Notes: generated by a model from the sequence alone, not told the origin. DNA of 64,000 nucleotides from Pseudoflavitalea sp. G-6-1-2 (GCF_012927185.1 NZ_JABBGB010000001.1:248001-312000); one strand, 5' to 3'. Positions 27,911-36,606 are shown, numbered from the stretch's first letter. Translations and numbers: made by a program.

Positions 27911-28878
27911 TAATGAAGGTCCTTATCGGGTGAATGTTCCTCAATAGTCTCTTCAGCAGTTTCTTTTCTGGCCACTGAGATAGAATAAACGATACTGAGC
28001 GTAACGCTCATCACTATCACCAGCAGTGAAATAAGGATTGGTACATGAATATCAAAGAAGGTCACCAGCATTTTAGCGCCGATGAAGATCAATACGAATG
28101 CGATGCCCTGTTGCAGGTGGCCGAATTTGTTGATGGCCCCTTTCAGCAGGAAGAACAGCGATCTGAGACCCAGCACCGCAAAGATGTTGGAGGTATAGAT
28201 CACCAGATGGTTCTGTGAAATGGCGAATACAGCGGGGATGGAATCCACCGCGAAAATGATATCGGTAGTGGCGAGCATTATCACCACAACAAAAAGACTG
28301 GTGTAATATTTTTTTCCGTCGATGCGCATGGTCCATTTGCCATCGCCATCCTGCGGAGTGAGGGGCAGAAATTTCTTCAGCATCTTGTACACGCGGTTCT
28401 CCTGCAGGTTCACTTCATCATCGTGTTTTGCCGTGAACATCTTGAAACCTGTGTATACGAGTATGCCTCCGAACACATATAGCAACCAGCTGAATCTTTC
28501 CACCAGTTCAATGCCAATGGTGATGAAGATAACGCGGAACACAATGGCCATCAGAATACCGATGAGCAGTACGCGCGCATAGAACCTGTCTTTAACGCCA
28601 AAGAAATTGAAGATGAGAATGAACACGAATATATTATCGATGCTGAGGCTCCACTCCATCAGATACGCACTCAGGTATTCCAACGCAACTGTGCGGCCTT
28701 CTTCCACCCACATGAATCCGAAGAAACCAAGTGCGAGTGTTACCCAGAAAATAGTTTGAAGAAGGGCTTTACGGAGCGTGATATGTGTATTTTTCTTACT
28801 GAGCAATCCGAGGTCGAATGCCAGGGCAAGAACAATAACGATACCGAATACGAGATAAGTGAGCTGATCCGAAGTCAT
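27910..28878 (-). CDS. TerC-family integral membrane protein
   Basis: A 322-residue protein with about nine membrane helices. It has the TerC pattern: acidic residues inside helices ('WSLSIDNIFVFILIF', 'TTDIIFAVDSIPAVF'), which in this family are thought to bind divalent metals such as Mn2+. TerC/Alx proteins export Mn2+ or support metalation of exported proteins. The frame can be extended to a TTG at 28899, but that TTG lies within the -7 box, so the ATG at 28878 is used. The stop overlaps the murF/alr start. The 'tellurite resistance' label is historical; nothing nearby concerns tellurite. Confidence 0.92.
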   Translation of the reverse strand: MTSDQLTYLVFGIVIVLALAFDLGLLSKKNTHITLRKALLQTIFWVTLALGFFGFMWVEEGRTVALEYLSAYLMEWSLSIDNIFVFILIFNFFGVKDRFYARVLLIGILMAIVFRVIFITIGIELVERFSWLLYVFGGILVYTGFKMFTAKHDDEVNLQENRVYKMLKKFLPLTPQDGDGKWTMRIDGKKYYTSLFVVVIMLATTDIIFAVDSIPAVFAISQNHLVIYTSNIFAVLGLRSLFFLLKGAINKFGHLQQGIAFVLIFIGAKMLVTFFDIHVPILISLLVIVMSVTLSIVYSISVARKETAEETIEEHSPDKDLH

Positions 28879-28896
28879 GTAATATATTAATGGTTG

Positions 28897-28904
28897 CAAA
28901 GATA
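28897..28904 (-). promoter_or_regulatory. -7 promoter box of terC-murF/alr
   Basis: A perfect TAnnTTTG (tatctttg, minus strand), 18 bases before the terC ATG and 25 bp past the gldG stop. Confidence 0.65.
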
Positions 28905-28929
28905 AGTAGTTGACCGAAACCCCGCGTGG

Positions 28930-30633
28930 TTACCGGTACTTCCGTCTGCGCAATGCCTGCCAGATGGCTCCGAATACCAGAATGAGACCGATCGGCACAC
29001 CAATATTGATAAGTTGCCAGAGCGTTTTGTTCTCTTCAACAGCTGCGGGGTCGAGTACTCTGAGCGTAAAACTCTTGGAACGGGTATCCAGAATGCCGGT
29101 AGGATTCACCAGGTATTCGATGCTGTTCAGCAGAAAATCTTTATTGGCATACTGGTAATTGGTGAACTGGTTATAGCCCATAGGCAGTGGGCCTTCTTTC
29201 TGTGTTACTACATTGGCAACGATATCGCCGTCAGACGCCACAATCATTTTACTTTCTTCTGCAGTGGCAGCGCGGAAAGGTTGTTTGTAGATGCCCGCGA
29301 GTGTATCCATGCTTCCCTGCGAAAGCCGGTTGGTGTAGAGTGAAGTGAATCTTCCTTCGAGCAACACTGCGATGGGCAGGTGCTTGAGGTTGAAAGTCTT
29401 CAGATCATCTTCTGTTTTTACGCTGTTGAGCGAAACGATGGCCGGTGTGCTGAGGCTCCGTGCATTGGCAGAACTGGCCAGCAGCACGGTTTTGCGGATG
29501 CCCGGCGCTTTTACGGTGTCTATTGAATTGGGGAATATGGTCAGCACCCTGTCCATATTCCCTGAGATAGGATTGTTGTTGCTGGCAGTCACCAGCGGAA
29601 AATATTGCCAGGGCTGAAGATCCATCTGCGGCTTATCTCCATAGTTGCCTACAACCATCGGAAGCTGATCGCACTGAAGATCCTGAACGAGATCTCCATT
29701 GATGCGAACACCGTATTTGAAGAGCAGATCATCGATATTGAGGCCGCGGTCGAAGGCCACGAAATCACTCTGTTTGCGCATCAGGCTGTCCATTTCTGCA
29801 TAGAGCCTGTCTACCAGCCAGAATATCTTTCCTCCCTGCATCACATACTGATCGAGTTTCAGTTTCTGTGCATCGGTGAATGGCTGAGTAGGTTTTACGA
29901 TCATCAATGCATTGAAGTCATGCGGAATTACGGGCACACTGTCGATGGGAACAAAACCAAATCCGTAATTGGGTTTCAGTGTGCGTTCGATAAGATCGTA
30001 TACGTTGTAGCTAAGTGGTTCTCCGTTTCCTACGAGGTACCCGATTACAGGCACCTGCCCGGCTGTGATCTTTTGAATGGCATGTGCGAATTTGTATTCG
30101 AGCAGTGCTTCTGCATTGTTGAGCGATTGAATGCCGCCGGTCATATCCTGCCCCTGCAGCAGATCAACGGTCTCCACTCTGTTGCCGTAAGTGATCATTG
30201 CTCCGGGGAAAAGATAGCGCTGCTCTTCCGACTCACCTGCTTTGGCGCGTACACGCACGTTGGTTGGTTTCAGTCCCAGTTTCAGCAGCGAATCGGCAGT
30301 GATGCCTCCAGAACCCGCTTCAGCGGCAGGTTTGGTGAAACCGAACTGAACATTGGATGCATTCAGTTCTTTGAATTCTTTCAGCATTTCGCGGGTGCTG
30401 TTGGAAAGCTTTTTGAAACCGGCCTGCATTTCTCCATCGAGAAAAACGGTAATGGTTACCCGATCGCCCAGCGATCGGATGAGTTTCTTAGTGGCGGGAG
30501 AAAGCGTATATCTTTTTTCCTGCGTGAGATCGAACCTGAGCGGAACGAATGATGCCAGCCAGTTAATGGCTACCAGCAATATAATGCAGGCCAGCCACCA
30601 GTATTTCGATTGAAGTAGTTTTTTCATAATCAT
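28930..30633 (-). CDS. gldG: Gliding-motility ABC transporter substrate-binding-like protein GldG
   Basis: A 567-residue protein anchored at both ends: one hydrophobic helix near the N-terminus ('YWWLACIILLVAINWLASF') and one near the C-terminus ('LINIGVPIGLILVFGAIWQAL'), with a large periplasmic part ('DLTQEKRYTLSPATKKL' begins the domain). This architecture and its position directly after gldF match GldG, which with GldF and the ATPase GldA forms a transporter needed for gliding or surface function in flavobacteria. The gldA gene is not in the window, as is usual. The ATG at 30627 is an alternative start. Whether the organism glides cannot be decided from this. Confidence 0.92.
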   Translation of the reverse strand: MIMKKLLQSKYWWLACIILLVAINWLASFVPLRFDLTQEKRYTLSPATKKLIRSLGDRVTITVFLDGEMQAGFKKLSNSTREMLKEFKELNASNVQFGFTKPAAEAGSGGITADSLLKLGLKPTNVRVRAKAGESEEQRYLFPGAMITYGNRVETVDLLQGQDMTGGIQSLNNAEALLEYKFAHAIQKITAGQVPVIGYLVGNGEPLSYNVYDLIERTLKPNYGFGFVPIDSVPVIPHDFNALMIVKPTQPFTDAQKLKLDQYVMQGGKIFWLVDRLYAEMDSLMRKQSDFVAFDRGLNIDDLLFKYGVRINGDLVQDLQCDQLPMVVGNYGDKPQMDLQPWQYFPLVTASNNNPISGNMDRVLTIFPNSIDTVKAPGIRKTVLLASSANARSLSTPAIVSLNSVKTEDDLKTFNLKHLPIAVLLEGRFTSLYTNRLSQGSMDTLAGIYKQPFRAATAEESKMIVASDGDIVANVVTQKEGPLPMGYNQFTNYQYANKDFLLNSIEYLVNPTGILDTRSKSFTLRVLDPAAVEENKTLWQLINIGVPIGLILVFGAIWQALRRRKYR

Positions 30634-30648
30634 TGTTCGGGGGTCTGC

Positions 30649-31371
30649 TTATCTCTTCACCAGGTTTCTTGTGGTACATACCAGCAGCAGTGCAATGGCA
30701 CTCAGAAAATAAATAATATCGCGGCTGTCGATCACACCACGGCTGATGCTGCGGTAATGAAAGTCGATGCCCAGCATTTCAACATAGTAGTCGGCGCCTG
30801 ATTCCAGTGCAGGAATTCTGCTGATGGCATTGAATCCGCTATATAACAGGAAACAGAAAAATGCACCGCTGATGAATGCGACTACCGCATTGGAAGTGAA
30901 ACTCGAACAGCAGATACCGATGGCAACAAATACCGCAGCGAGAAAAATCAGTCCGATATAAGCGCCGATTGTACCGCCACTGTCGAGCCCTCCTTCGGAG
31001 GAAAGCTGTTGCACACTCACTACATATATAATGGTAGGCACCAGCGCAATGAGTACAACGCCGAGTGAACCGAGATATTTTCCAAGCACCAGTTTACCAC
31101 GGCTAAGCGGTCTGGTCTGGAGAATTTCATATGTACCTGTTTTGAACTCTTCCGAAAAGCTGCGCATGGTAATGGCAGGGATCAGCAGGAGGAGGATCCA
31201 GGGAGCTAATTCGAAAAATTTATCAAGTGTAGCAAACCCAAAATCAAGGATATTAGAGTCAGGGAACACAAAGAGAAACAATCCGTTGAGTAAGAGAAAT
31301 ACCACTATTGCGATATATCCGGTAAGGCTGCTGAAGTACTGCCGGAACTCTTTTTTGCATACGGGCCACAT
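30649..31371 (-). CDS. gldF: Gliding-motility ABC transporter permease GldF
   Basis: A 240-residue ABC-2 type permease with six hydrophobic segments. It includes the N-terminal cytosolic helix ('VCKKEFRQYFSSLTGYIAI') and 'MRSFSEEFKTGTYEILQTRPLSRGKLVLGKYLG', the coupling-helix region of the NosY/GldF family. It partners GldG, whose gene starts 15 bp downstream, and probably an ATPase encoded elsewhere. A terminator separates it from the cysteine desulfurase gene upstream, so gldF and gldG form their own unit. Confidence 0.92.
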   Translation of the reverse strand: MWPVCKKEFRQYFSSLTGYIAIVVFLLLNGLFLFVFPDSNILDFGFATLDKFFELAPWILLLLIPAITMRSFSEEFKTGTYEILQTRPLSRGKLVLGKYLGSLGVVLIALVPTIIYVVSVQQLSSEGGLDSGGTIGAYIGLIFLAAVFVAIGICCSSFTSNAVVAFISGAFFCFLLYSGFNAISRIPALESGADYYVEMLGIDFHYRSISRGVIDSRDIIYFLSAIALLLVCTTRNLVKR

Positions 31372-31545
31372 ATTACGAAAATAAGGGATTATCAGTATAA
31401 ATTAAGAAAAGATGAAATTGTTTGCGCATCGAATGATCTAATTCTTTATATTCGTTACCCCACTCCAATAACGCAAAAAGTTGTTGGAAAAGATATTGAA
31501 TCAAGAGTTTATTTTCAACTGTATAACCAAAACCTGCTGCAAGCG

Positions 31546-31569
31546 AAAACCCTCCCCACGGAGGGTTTT
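31546..31569 (-). terminator. Intrinsic terminator of the cysteine desulfurase gene
   Basis: A perfect 10-bp stem (aaaaccctcc/ggagggtttt) with a 4-base loop about 40 bp past the desulfurase stop. A T-run is present on either side, so it may act both ways. Confidence 0.8.
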
Positions 31570-31607
31570 TATTTTACGGCAATTGAATGCCGGCTGAAAC
31601 CCTTTCT

Positions 31608-32744
31608 CTACGCGCCTTTCAGCGTTTCAATCACAAAATTTATTTCTTCGCTGGTAGTGAATTTTCCGAGACTGAAGCGGATGGATCCGTATGCAAGCTC
31701 ATCCGATACACCCATTGCCTTGAGTACATAGCTGGGCTCCATCAGTGCCGATGTGCAGGCAGATCCGGATGAAACTGCAAGGTCTTTGCTGAAACTGCGC
31801 ATCAGCACACCGCTGTTTGTATCGGGAAAAGAGCAATTGGTGATATGCGGAAGCCGATGAATGCACGATCCGTTGACAGCGACCTTATTGTTTTGGACAA
31901 GCGCAAACTCAAGCCTGTTGCGGAGTTCAGCGAGTCGCTCGCCATCTGCCATCATCTCTGCTGCTGCAATGGATGCAGCTTTGCCGAGGCCAACGATGCC
32001 GGGCACATTGAGCGTTCCGCTTCTCACTCCTTTTTCGTGACCTCCCCCATCGAGTTGCGGCGTGAGTTTTACTCGCGGGTTCTTTCTTCTTACATAGATC
32101 GCTCCGGCGCCTTTCGGTCCGTAGAATTTATGCGCGGATAGCGTGAGCAGATCGATCTCATCTTTCACTACATCTACAGGTATTTTGCCCACAGCCTGTG
32201 TGGCATCTGAAAAGAAAATCACGTTGTGCTTTTTTGCGATCTGCCCTATTTCACGAATGGGTTGAATTACTCCCGTCTCATTGTTGGCATACATGATGGC
32301 TATGAGAATGGTATCATGACGAATAGCAGACTCCAGTTCTTTCAGATCGATCAATCCTTCGGCATTCACACCCAGGTAAGTGATGTGCGCGCCGTTCTTT
32401 TCGAGGTGTTTGCAGGTATCGAGCACAGCCTTGTGTTCTGTAACGGCCGTGATGATATGATTGCCCTTGCCTGCATACATCGAATACACTCCTTTCAGCG
32501 CAAGATTATCGCCTTCGGTAGCTCCCGATGTGAAAATGATTTCACCGGGCTCAGCATTGATCAGAGCGGCTACCTGCTCGCGTGCGAGCTGTACTGCTTC
32601 TGCTGCCTGCCATCCGAACGAATGCGTGGCGCTGGCTGCATTGCCGAACCTGGTGGTGAACCAGGGCAGCATGGCTTCCACCACGCGCGGATCGCAGGGC
32701 GTGGTAGCATTGTAATCGAGATATACCGGCAGTTGAAGCATCAT
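31608..32744 (-). CDS. Cysteine desulfurase (IscS/NifS family)
   Basis: A 378-residue PLP-dependent class V aminotransferase-fold enzyme. The PLP lysine is Lys206 in 'LSAHKFYGPKG', and the persulfide-forming cysteine is Cys330 in 'SSGSACTS', the group I (NifS/IscS) loop. 'YLDYNATTPCDP' opens the protein as in IscS. It takes sulfur from L-cysteine for iron-sulfur clusters, tRNA thiolation or other cofactors. No iscU or other cluster gene is nearby, so its exact role (IscS, NifS or tRNA-specific) stays open. Two ATGs lie side by side at the start; the second is at 32741. Confidence 0.93.
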   Translation of the reverse strand: MMLQLPVYLDYNATTPCDPRVVEAMLPWFTTRFGNAASATHSFGWQAAEAVQLAREQVAALINAEPGEIIFTSGATEGDNLALKGVYSMYAGKGNHIITAVTEHKAVLDTCKHLEKNGAHITYLGVNAEGLIDLKELESAIRHDTILIAIMYANNETGVIQPIREIGQIAKKHNVIFFSDATQAVGKIPVDVVKDEIDLLTLSAHKFYGPKGAGAIYVRRKNPRVKLTPQLDGGGHEKGVRSGTLNVPGIVGLGKAASIAAAEMMADGERLAELRNRLEFALVQNNKVAVNGSCIHRLPHITNCSFPDTNSGVLMRSFSKDLAVSSGSACTSALMEPSYVLKAMGVSDELAYGSIRFSLGKFTTSEEINFVIETLKGA

Positions 32745-32769
32745 GAAAATTCAGTTGAACAATGATGGT

Positions 32770-32777
32770 CAAAATTA
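32770..32777 (-). promoter_or_regulatory. -7 promoter box of cysteine desulfurase
   Basis: A perfect TAnnTTTG (taattttg, minus strand), 25 bases before the ATG. Confidence 0.55.
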
Positions 32778-32843
32778 GTTCAAATGCAGCTATTTTTAGG
32801 CCCGCAACAATGCACCTGCATTGCCTCATCAAAAACAAAAGCC

Positions 32844-33242
32844 ATGTTGAAAGTAGAACATATCGGTATTGCCGTAAAAGACCTGCAGAACTCCATTCCT
32901 CTTTTTGAAAAATTGCTGAATACAAGTTGCTACAAAACTGAAGAAGTGAGCAGTGAGAAAGTGAATACGGCATTCTTTCAGAAAGGAGAAACGAAGATCG
33001 AGCTGCTCGAAAGCACTTCACCCGAAGGTGTGATTGCGAAGTATGTGGAGAAGAAAGGAGAAGGCATTCATCATATTGCCTTTGAAGTGGCGGATATCGA
33101 AGCGGAGATGAAAAGACTGGTGGCGGAAGGATTTGTGCTGCTCAACGAAAAACCGAAAGAAGGCGCTGATAACAAGCTGGTTTGCTTTCTTCATCCCAAA
33201 CATACCAACGGGGTGTTGATAGAATTGTGCATGGAAAAATAA
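32844..33242 (+). CDS. mce: Methylmalonyl-CoA epimerase
   Basis: A 132-residue vicinal-oxygen-chelate fold protein. 'VEHIGIAVKDL' at the N-terminus supplies a metal histidine (His6); 'IHHIAFEV' and the final 'VLIELC' supply the other His and Glu ligands. It interconverts (S)- and (R)-methylmalonyl-CoA in the propionate pathway. Its length matches epimerases rather than glyoxalase I. The frame continues 20 codons upstream, but those residues have no counterpart in the family, so the ATG at 32844 is used. It stands alone; a cobalamin-binding mutase subunit is encoded at 10.0 kb. Confidence 0.92.
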   Translation: MLKVEHIGIAVKDLQNSIPLFEKLLNTSCYKTEEVSSEKVNTAFFQKGETKIELLESTSPEGVIAKYVEKKGEGIHHIAFEVADIEAEMKRLVAEGFVLLNEKPKEGADNKLVCFLHPKHTNGVLIELCMEK

Positions 33243-33335
33243 AAAATGATTGTACCTTATGCTTCGCGTCAAAACTAACTGCCTGCTTATCTCACATTGA
33301 AACTGCGTAATCGGTCAACATTAAAACGATTGTTC

Positions 33336-33410
33336 ATGCGACCACCCAACAGACTAAAGACCTGGATCTGGCTAATGCTGGCGTTTGTGTTTGTATGTTT
33401 GAGGGGATAA
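33336..33410 (+). CDS. Possible 24-residue membrane micro-protein
   Basis: An ATG-to-TAA frame encoding 24 residues with a basic start ('RPPNRLKTW') and one hydrophobic stretch ('IWLMLAFVFVCLRG'). It fills an otherwise empty 186-bp gap between the epimerase gene and the convergent rnc gene. There is no strong ribosome binding site or -7 box, so it may be chance. Confidence 0.25.
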   Translation: MRPPNRLKTWIWLMLAFVFVCLRG

Positions 33411-33428
33411 CCGAAAAGAGTCAGCTGA

Positions 33429-34160
33429 TTATTCTTCGTCGTGCTCCGTTTTGTTCAGTCCGAGTTTGTCGATAGCAATGGCTGCGGCAATCTGGCTGGC
33501 ATCTTTTTTATTGTATGCCTTTCCTTCTGCGAGCAGTTCTCCATCTACAACAGCTCCGATGGTGAAGAGTCTGCGTCCGCCTTCAATTCTTTCATCAAGC
33601 GTTTCGAACTCCAGGTTCTTGCCGTTCTTATTGGCCCATCCATAGAGTTTGTTCTTGTGATTGATCTCCAGGTTTTCGAGATCTTCCATGTAAAGGTGAG
33701 GGATGATGATGCATTCGAGTACCCACTTCTTGGTTTTTTCGAATCCTTTATCGAGGTAAATGGCTCCTACCACGGCTTCGAGCGTATTGCCGAAGATCTG
33801 GCTCATCTTGAGTGAGTTGTCGAACTTGTTGTAGAAGGTGATTTTTTTGAGGCCCATTTTGATGGCGATCTCGTTCAGTTTGTTCCTGTTCACCATTTTG
33901 CTGCGCATTTCGGTGAGGAACCCTTCTTCGCGGTAGGGATATTTTTTGAAAAGATAGTCTGCTACGATGCCGCTGAGAATGGCATCGCCGAGATATTCCA
34001 ATCGTTCGTTGTTCTCGTCGGCGCTATCCCTTACAGATCTGTGTGTAAGGGCGGCCTGATACAAAGGAAGCTTTCCCGGAACGAATCCCAGTACATTACG
34101 AAGGTTCTTTTTGAAAGAAAGATCGTGCTCTTTGCCAAAAAATCGGTCCAGGAGTCCCAC
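33429..34160 (-). CDS. rnc: Ribonuclease III
   Basis: A 243-residue protein with an N-terminal RNase III domain and a C-terminal double-stranded-RNA-binding domain (about 172-238). The signature 'ERLEYLGDA' (52-60) carries the catalytic Glu and Asp; 'NTLEAVVGAIYLDKGF' carries the second acidic set. It cuts double-stranded RNA in rRNA maturation and mRNA turnover. It comes after acpP and fabF in the same direction, a gene order common in Bacteroidota, with a 104-bp gap after fabF. Confidence 0.96.
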   Translation of the reverse strand: MGLLDRFFGKEHDLSFKKNLRNVLGFVPGKLPLYQAALTHRSVRDSADENNERLEYLGDAILSGIVADYLFKKYPYREEGFLTEMRSKMVNRNKLNEIAIKMGLKKITFYNKFDNSLKMSQIFGNTLEAVVGAIYLDKGFEKTKKWVLECIIIPHLYMEDLENLEINHKNKLYGWANKNGKNLEFETLDERIEGGRRLFTIGAVVDGELLAEGKAYNKKDASQIAAAIAIDKLGLNKTEHDEE

Positions 34161-34264
34161 AATTATTAAGCTACAATTTTTTCATTAAGCCAAAAAATCA
34201 TTCATGGGTACGGGTCAAAATGGTATCACTGGAACAGCAAGCAGATGGTCGGGTACACTGTTGG

Positions 34265-35518
34265 TTAGGCAGGGTACTTTTTCACGATAACACAGGCATT
34301 ATGCCCGCCAAACCCGAAGGTATTGGAGAGGGCAGCACGCACTTCACGTTGCTGGGCTTTTCCAAAAGTGAAATTGAGGCGTTGATCCAGTTCGGGATCA
34401 TCAGTAAAGTGGTTGATGGTTGGCGGCACAATATTGTTCACCACGCTTTGGATACAGGCGATGGCCTCTATCACACCTGCGGCACCGAGACAGTGACCTG
34501 TCATGGATTTGGTGGAACTGATATTCATGTTGTATGCATGTTCGCCAAACACGTCCACGATAGCTTTTACTTCGGCTATATCTCCCAGTGGAGTAGATGT
34601 TCCGTGGGTGTTGATGTAATCGATGTCTGATGGTTTCATTCCGGCATCGTCCAATGCAGAGAGCATCACATTCTTGGCGCCGAGCCCTTCGGGGTGCGGA
34701 GCGGTAATGTGGTGTGCATCGGCAGTTGCGCCGGCTCCTGCGATTTCGCAGTAGATCTTGGCTCCGCGCGCCAATGCATGATCGAGGTCTTCGAGAACAA
34801 TCAGACCTGCGCCTTCACCCATTACAAAACCATCGCGGTCTTTGTCGTAAGGGCGGCTGGCGGTTTTGGGATCATCATTGCGTTCGCTGAGTGCTTTCAT
34901 GGCATTGAAGCCACCCACACCTGCTTCTCTGATAACGCTTTCGGAACCACCTGTGAGGATCACATCGGCTTTGCCGAGGCGGATCAGGTTGAATGCTTCC
35001 ATGATAGCGTTGGTAGAAGATGCACAGGCGCTCACTACAGCGAAGTTAGGGCCACGGAAACCGTGACGCATAGAGATATGTCCGGCAGCAATATCCAAAA
35101 TCATCTTTGGGATGAAGAATGGATTGAAACGAGGTGTACCATCACCCTGGGCAAAAGTGGTTACTTCTTCCTGGAAAGTGATGAGGCCACCGATACCGCT
35201 TGCGAAAACCACTCCCACGCGATCTGCATTGATGCCTTCGGATTTCAGGCCTGCATCTTCTACAGCCTGATCACTTACAACGAGTGCAGTTTGCGTAAAA
35301 CGGTCCAGCTTACGCGCTTCTTTTTTATCAAGAAATTGCAACGGATCAAAGTTCTTTAATTCACAGGCGAACTTAGTCTTGAATTTCGACGCATCAAATA
35401 AAGTAATGAGATCAGCACCTGAAACGCCGTTGATGAGACCATTCCAGTATTCCTGTAAATTATTTCCAATGGGTGTTAATGCACCAATACCCGTTACAAC
35501 AACTCGTTTTAATTGCAT
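34265..35518 (-). CDS. fabF: Beta-ketoacyl-ACP synthase II
   Basis: A 417-residue thiolase-fold condensing enzyme. The catalytic triad is Cys165 ('VSACASSTNA'), His305 ('NTHGTSTPLGD') and His342 ('TGHCLGAAG'), i.e. Cys-His-His as in FabF. It condenses malonyl-ACP with acyl-ACP to lengthen fatty acids. It sits between acpP, its substrate carrier, and rnc. The 110-bp acpP-fabF gap holds a long hairpin and then a good ribosome binding site (aactcctccgagg on the coding strand lies about 15-27 bases before the ATG; the actual site may be nearer). Confidence 0.96.
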   Translation of the reverse strand: MQLKRVVVTGIGALTPIGNNLQEYWNGLINGVSGADLITLFDASKFKTKFACELKNFDPLQFLDKKEARKLDRFTQTALVVSDQAVEDAGLKSEGINADRVGVVFASGIGGLITFQEEVTTFAQGDGTPRFNPFFIPKMILDIAAGHISMRHGFRGPNFAVVSACASSTNAIMEAFNLIRLGKADVILTGGSESVIREAGVGGFNAMKALSERNDDPKTASRPYDKDRDGFVMGEGAGLIVLEDLDHALARGAKIYCEIAGAGATADAHHITAPHPEGLGAKNVMLSALDDAGMKPSDIDYINTHGTSTPLGDIAEVKAIVDVFGEHAYNMNISSTKSMTGHCLGAAGVIEAIACIQSVVNNIVPPTINHFTDDPELDQRLNFTFGKAQQREVRAALSNTFGFGGHNACVIVKKYPA

Positions 35519-35553
35519 AGGACTATTTCCTCGGAGGAGTTAAATTAAGTAAC

Positions 35554-35599
35554 AAATCCGCTCCTGCAGCCTTCTTGCCAGCTATTGAAGAGCGGATTT
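35554..35599 (-). promoter_or_regulatory. Long hairpin between acpP and fabF
   Basis: Perfect 10-bp arms (aaatccgctc/gagcggattt) enclose a 26-base loop, starting 30 bp past the acpP stop on the minus strand. There is no proper T-run, so partial termination or RNA processing is more likely than full termination. Confidence 0.55.
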
Positions 35600-35628
35600 A
35601 ATTTATTGCACCTGAAACTGTTTTCAGT

Positions 35629-35865
35629 TTACTTAGCATGTTCTTCTAAGTAAGCAATAGCCTGACCAACAGTTGTGATGGTTTCAGCTTGCTCATCAGG
35701 AATTGAAATGTTGAATTCTTTTTCAAATTCCATGATCAGTTCTACGGTGTCCAGAGAATCGGCACCTAAATCATTGGTGAAAGAAGCCTCATTGGTAACT
35801 TCTGCCTCTTCTACACCTAACTTATCAACAATAATCTTTTTTACTCTTGTTGCAATGTCTGACAT
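35629..35865 (-). CDS. acpP: Acyl carrier protein
   Basis: A 78-residue acidic protein. Ser37 in '[12 protein letters not shown]' is the site for the 4'-phosphopantetheine arm that carries growing acyl chains in fatty-acid synthesis. Length and sequence are typical. It is the first gene of acpP-fabF-rnc and has a clear -7 box at 35890-35897. Its product is normally needed in far greater amount than FabF, which fits the hairpin found between the two genes. Confidence 0.97.
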   Translation of the reverse strand: MSDIATRVKKIIVDKLGVEEAEVTNEASFTNDLGADSLDTVELIMEFEKEFNISIPDEQAETITTVGQAIAYLEEHAK

Positions 35866-35889
35866 TTTTGTAAAGTTTAGTTACGGCTG

Positions 35890-35897
35890 CAAAAATA
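35890..35897 (-). promoter_or_regulatory. -7 promoter box of acpP
   Basis: A perfect TAnnTTTG (tatttttg, minus strand), 24 bases before the acpP ATG. Confidence 0.65.
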
Positions 35898-36142
35898 TAG
35901 ATTTTGGGATTACTACAACAATTCGCTGGTTTTTAATTAATGCTGTGAATATTTTGTTCTTTCGCGGTTTTGTAGTACTATCCGGCGTCCCATCCTCAAA
36001 CCCTTGCTGAAAGCCGGCGCCGAAGATAATCCACTGTATTCAAACCAACTAATATTGCAGAATTTTATATACTTCAATTTCTGCACTTTTAGGGGTAAAT
36101 CCTTAAATTGCAGACACCTGTAACATCACCCAATTCCCAGGT

Positions 36143-36574
36143 ATGGCCCTCAAAATAATAGATCACGGCTCTTCAGAATACCAGCAGATGGTTAACCTGC
36201 GCAACGAAATACTGCGCAAACCCCTCGGTTTGTCCTTTACCCCCGAAGAACTCGAATCCGAAAAAGAAGAAATTCTCATCGCTGCTTTTGAAGAAGAAAA
36301 GATGCTCGGATGCTGTATGCTCATCCATGCAGACACGCATACCCTCCGTCTCCGCCAGATGGCCGTACTCAATAATCTCCAGGGAAAAGGCATCGGCAGG
36401 GCCCTCATGACCTTTGCGGAAAATATTGCCCGCGACCGGGGCTACCGCAAGCTCACCATGCACGCCCGCGTTTCAGCCACAGGCTTTTATGAAAAACTGG
36501 GCTACTCCGTAAAGGGCGATCAGTTCGATGAAGTTACCATCCCCCATTTCATTATGGAAAAAGACCTGTTCTGA
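36143..36574 (+). CDS. GNAT-family N-acetyltransferase
   Basis: A 143-residue protein with the GNAT fold. The acetyl-CoA pyrophosphate loop is 'QGKGIGRALM' (80-89), preceded by the beta strand 'LRLRQMAVL', and the C-terminal 'FYEKLGYSVKGDQF' is typical. It resembles ElaA/YjcF-like acetyltransferases of unknown acceptor. It is encoded alone; its stop codon is one base from the stop of the convergent DUF4870 gene. Confidence 0.88.
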   Translation: MALKIIDHGSSEYQQMVNLRNEILRKPLGLSFTPEELESEKEEILIAAFEEEKMLGCCMLIHADTHTLRLRQMAVLNNLQGKGIGRALMTFAENIARDRGYRKLTMHARVSATGFYEKLGYSVKGDQFDEVTIPHFIMEKDLF

Positions 36575-36575
36575 T

Positions 36576-36606
36576 CTATCCGATCAGTCGCATATTGATC
36601 GGATAG
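36576..36606. terminator. Hairpin over the junction of two convergent stop codons
   Basis: Perfect 11-bp arms (ctatccgatca/tgatcggatag) with a 9-base loop covering the last ten codons of the DUF4870 gene. In the minus direction a T-rich stretch follows about 12 bases later. It may stall both converging transcripts, but the lack of an immediate T-run makes this uncertain. Confidence 0.4.

Noticed and set aside
29605-30552. 315-codon plus-strand frame opposite gldG
   Set aside because: GldG domains on the minus strand are unmistakable; the opposing frame has no recognisable domain or promoter.
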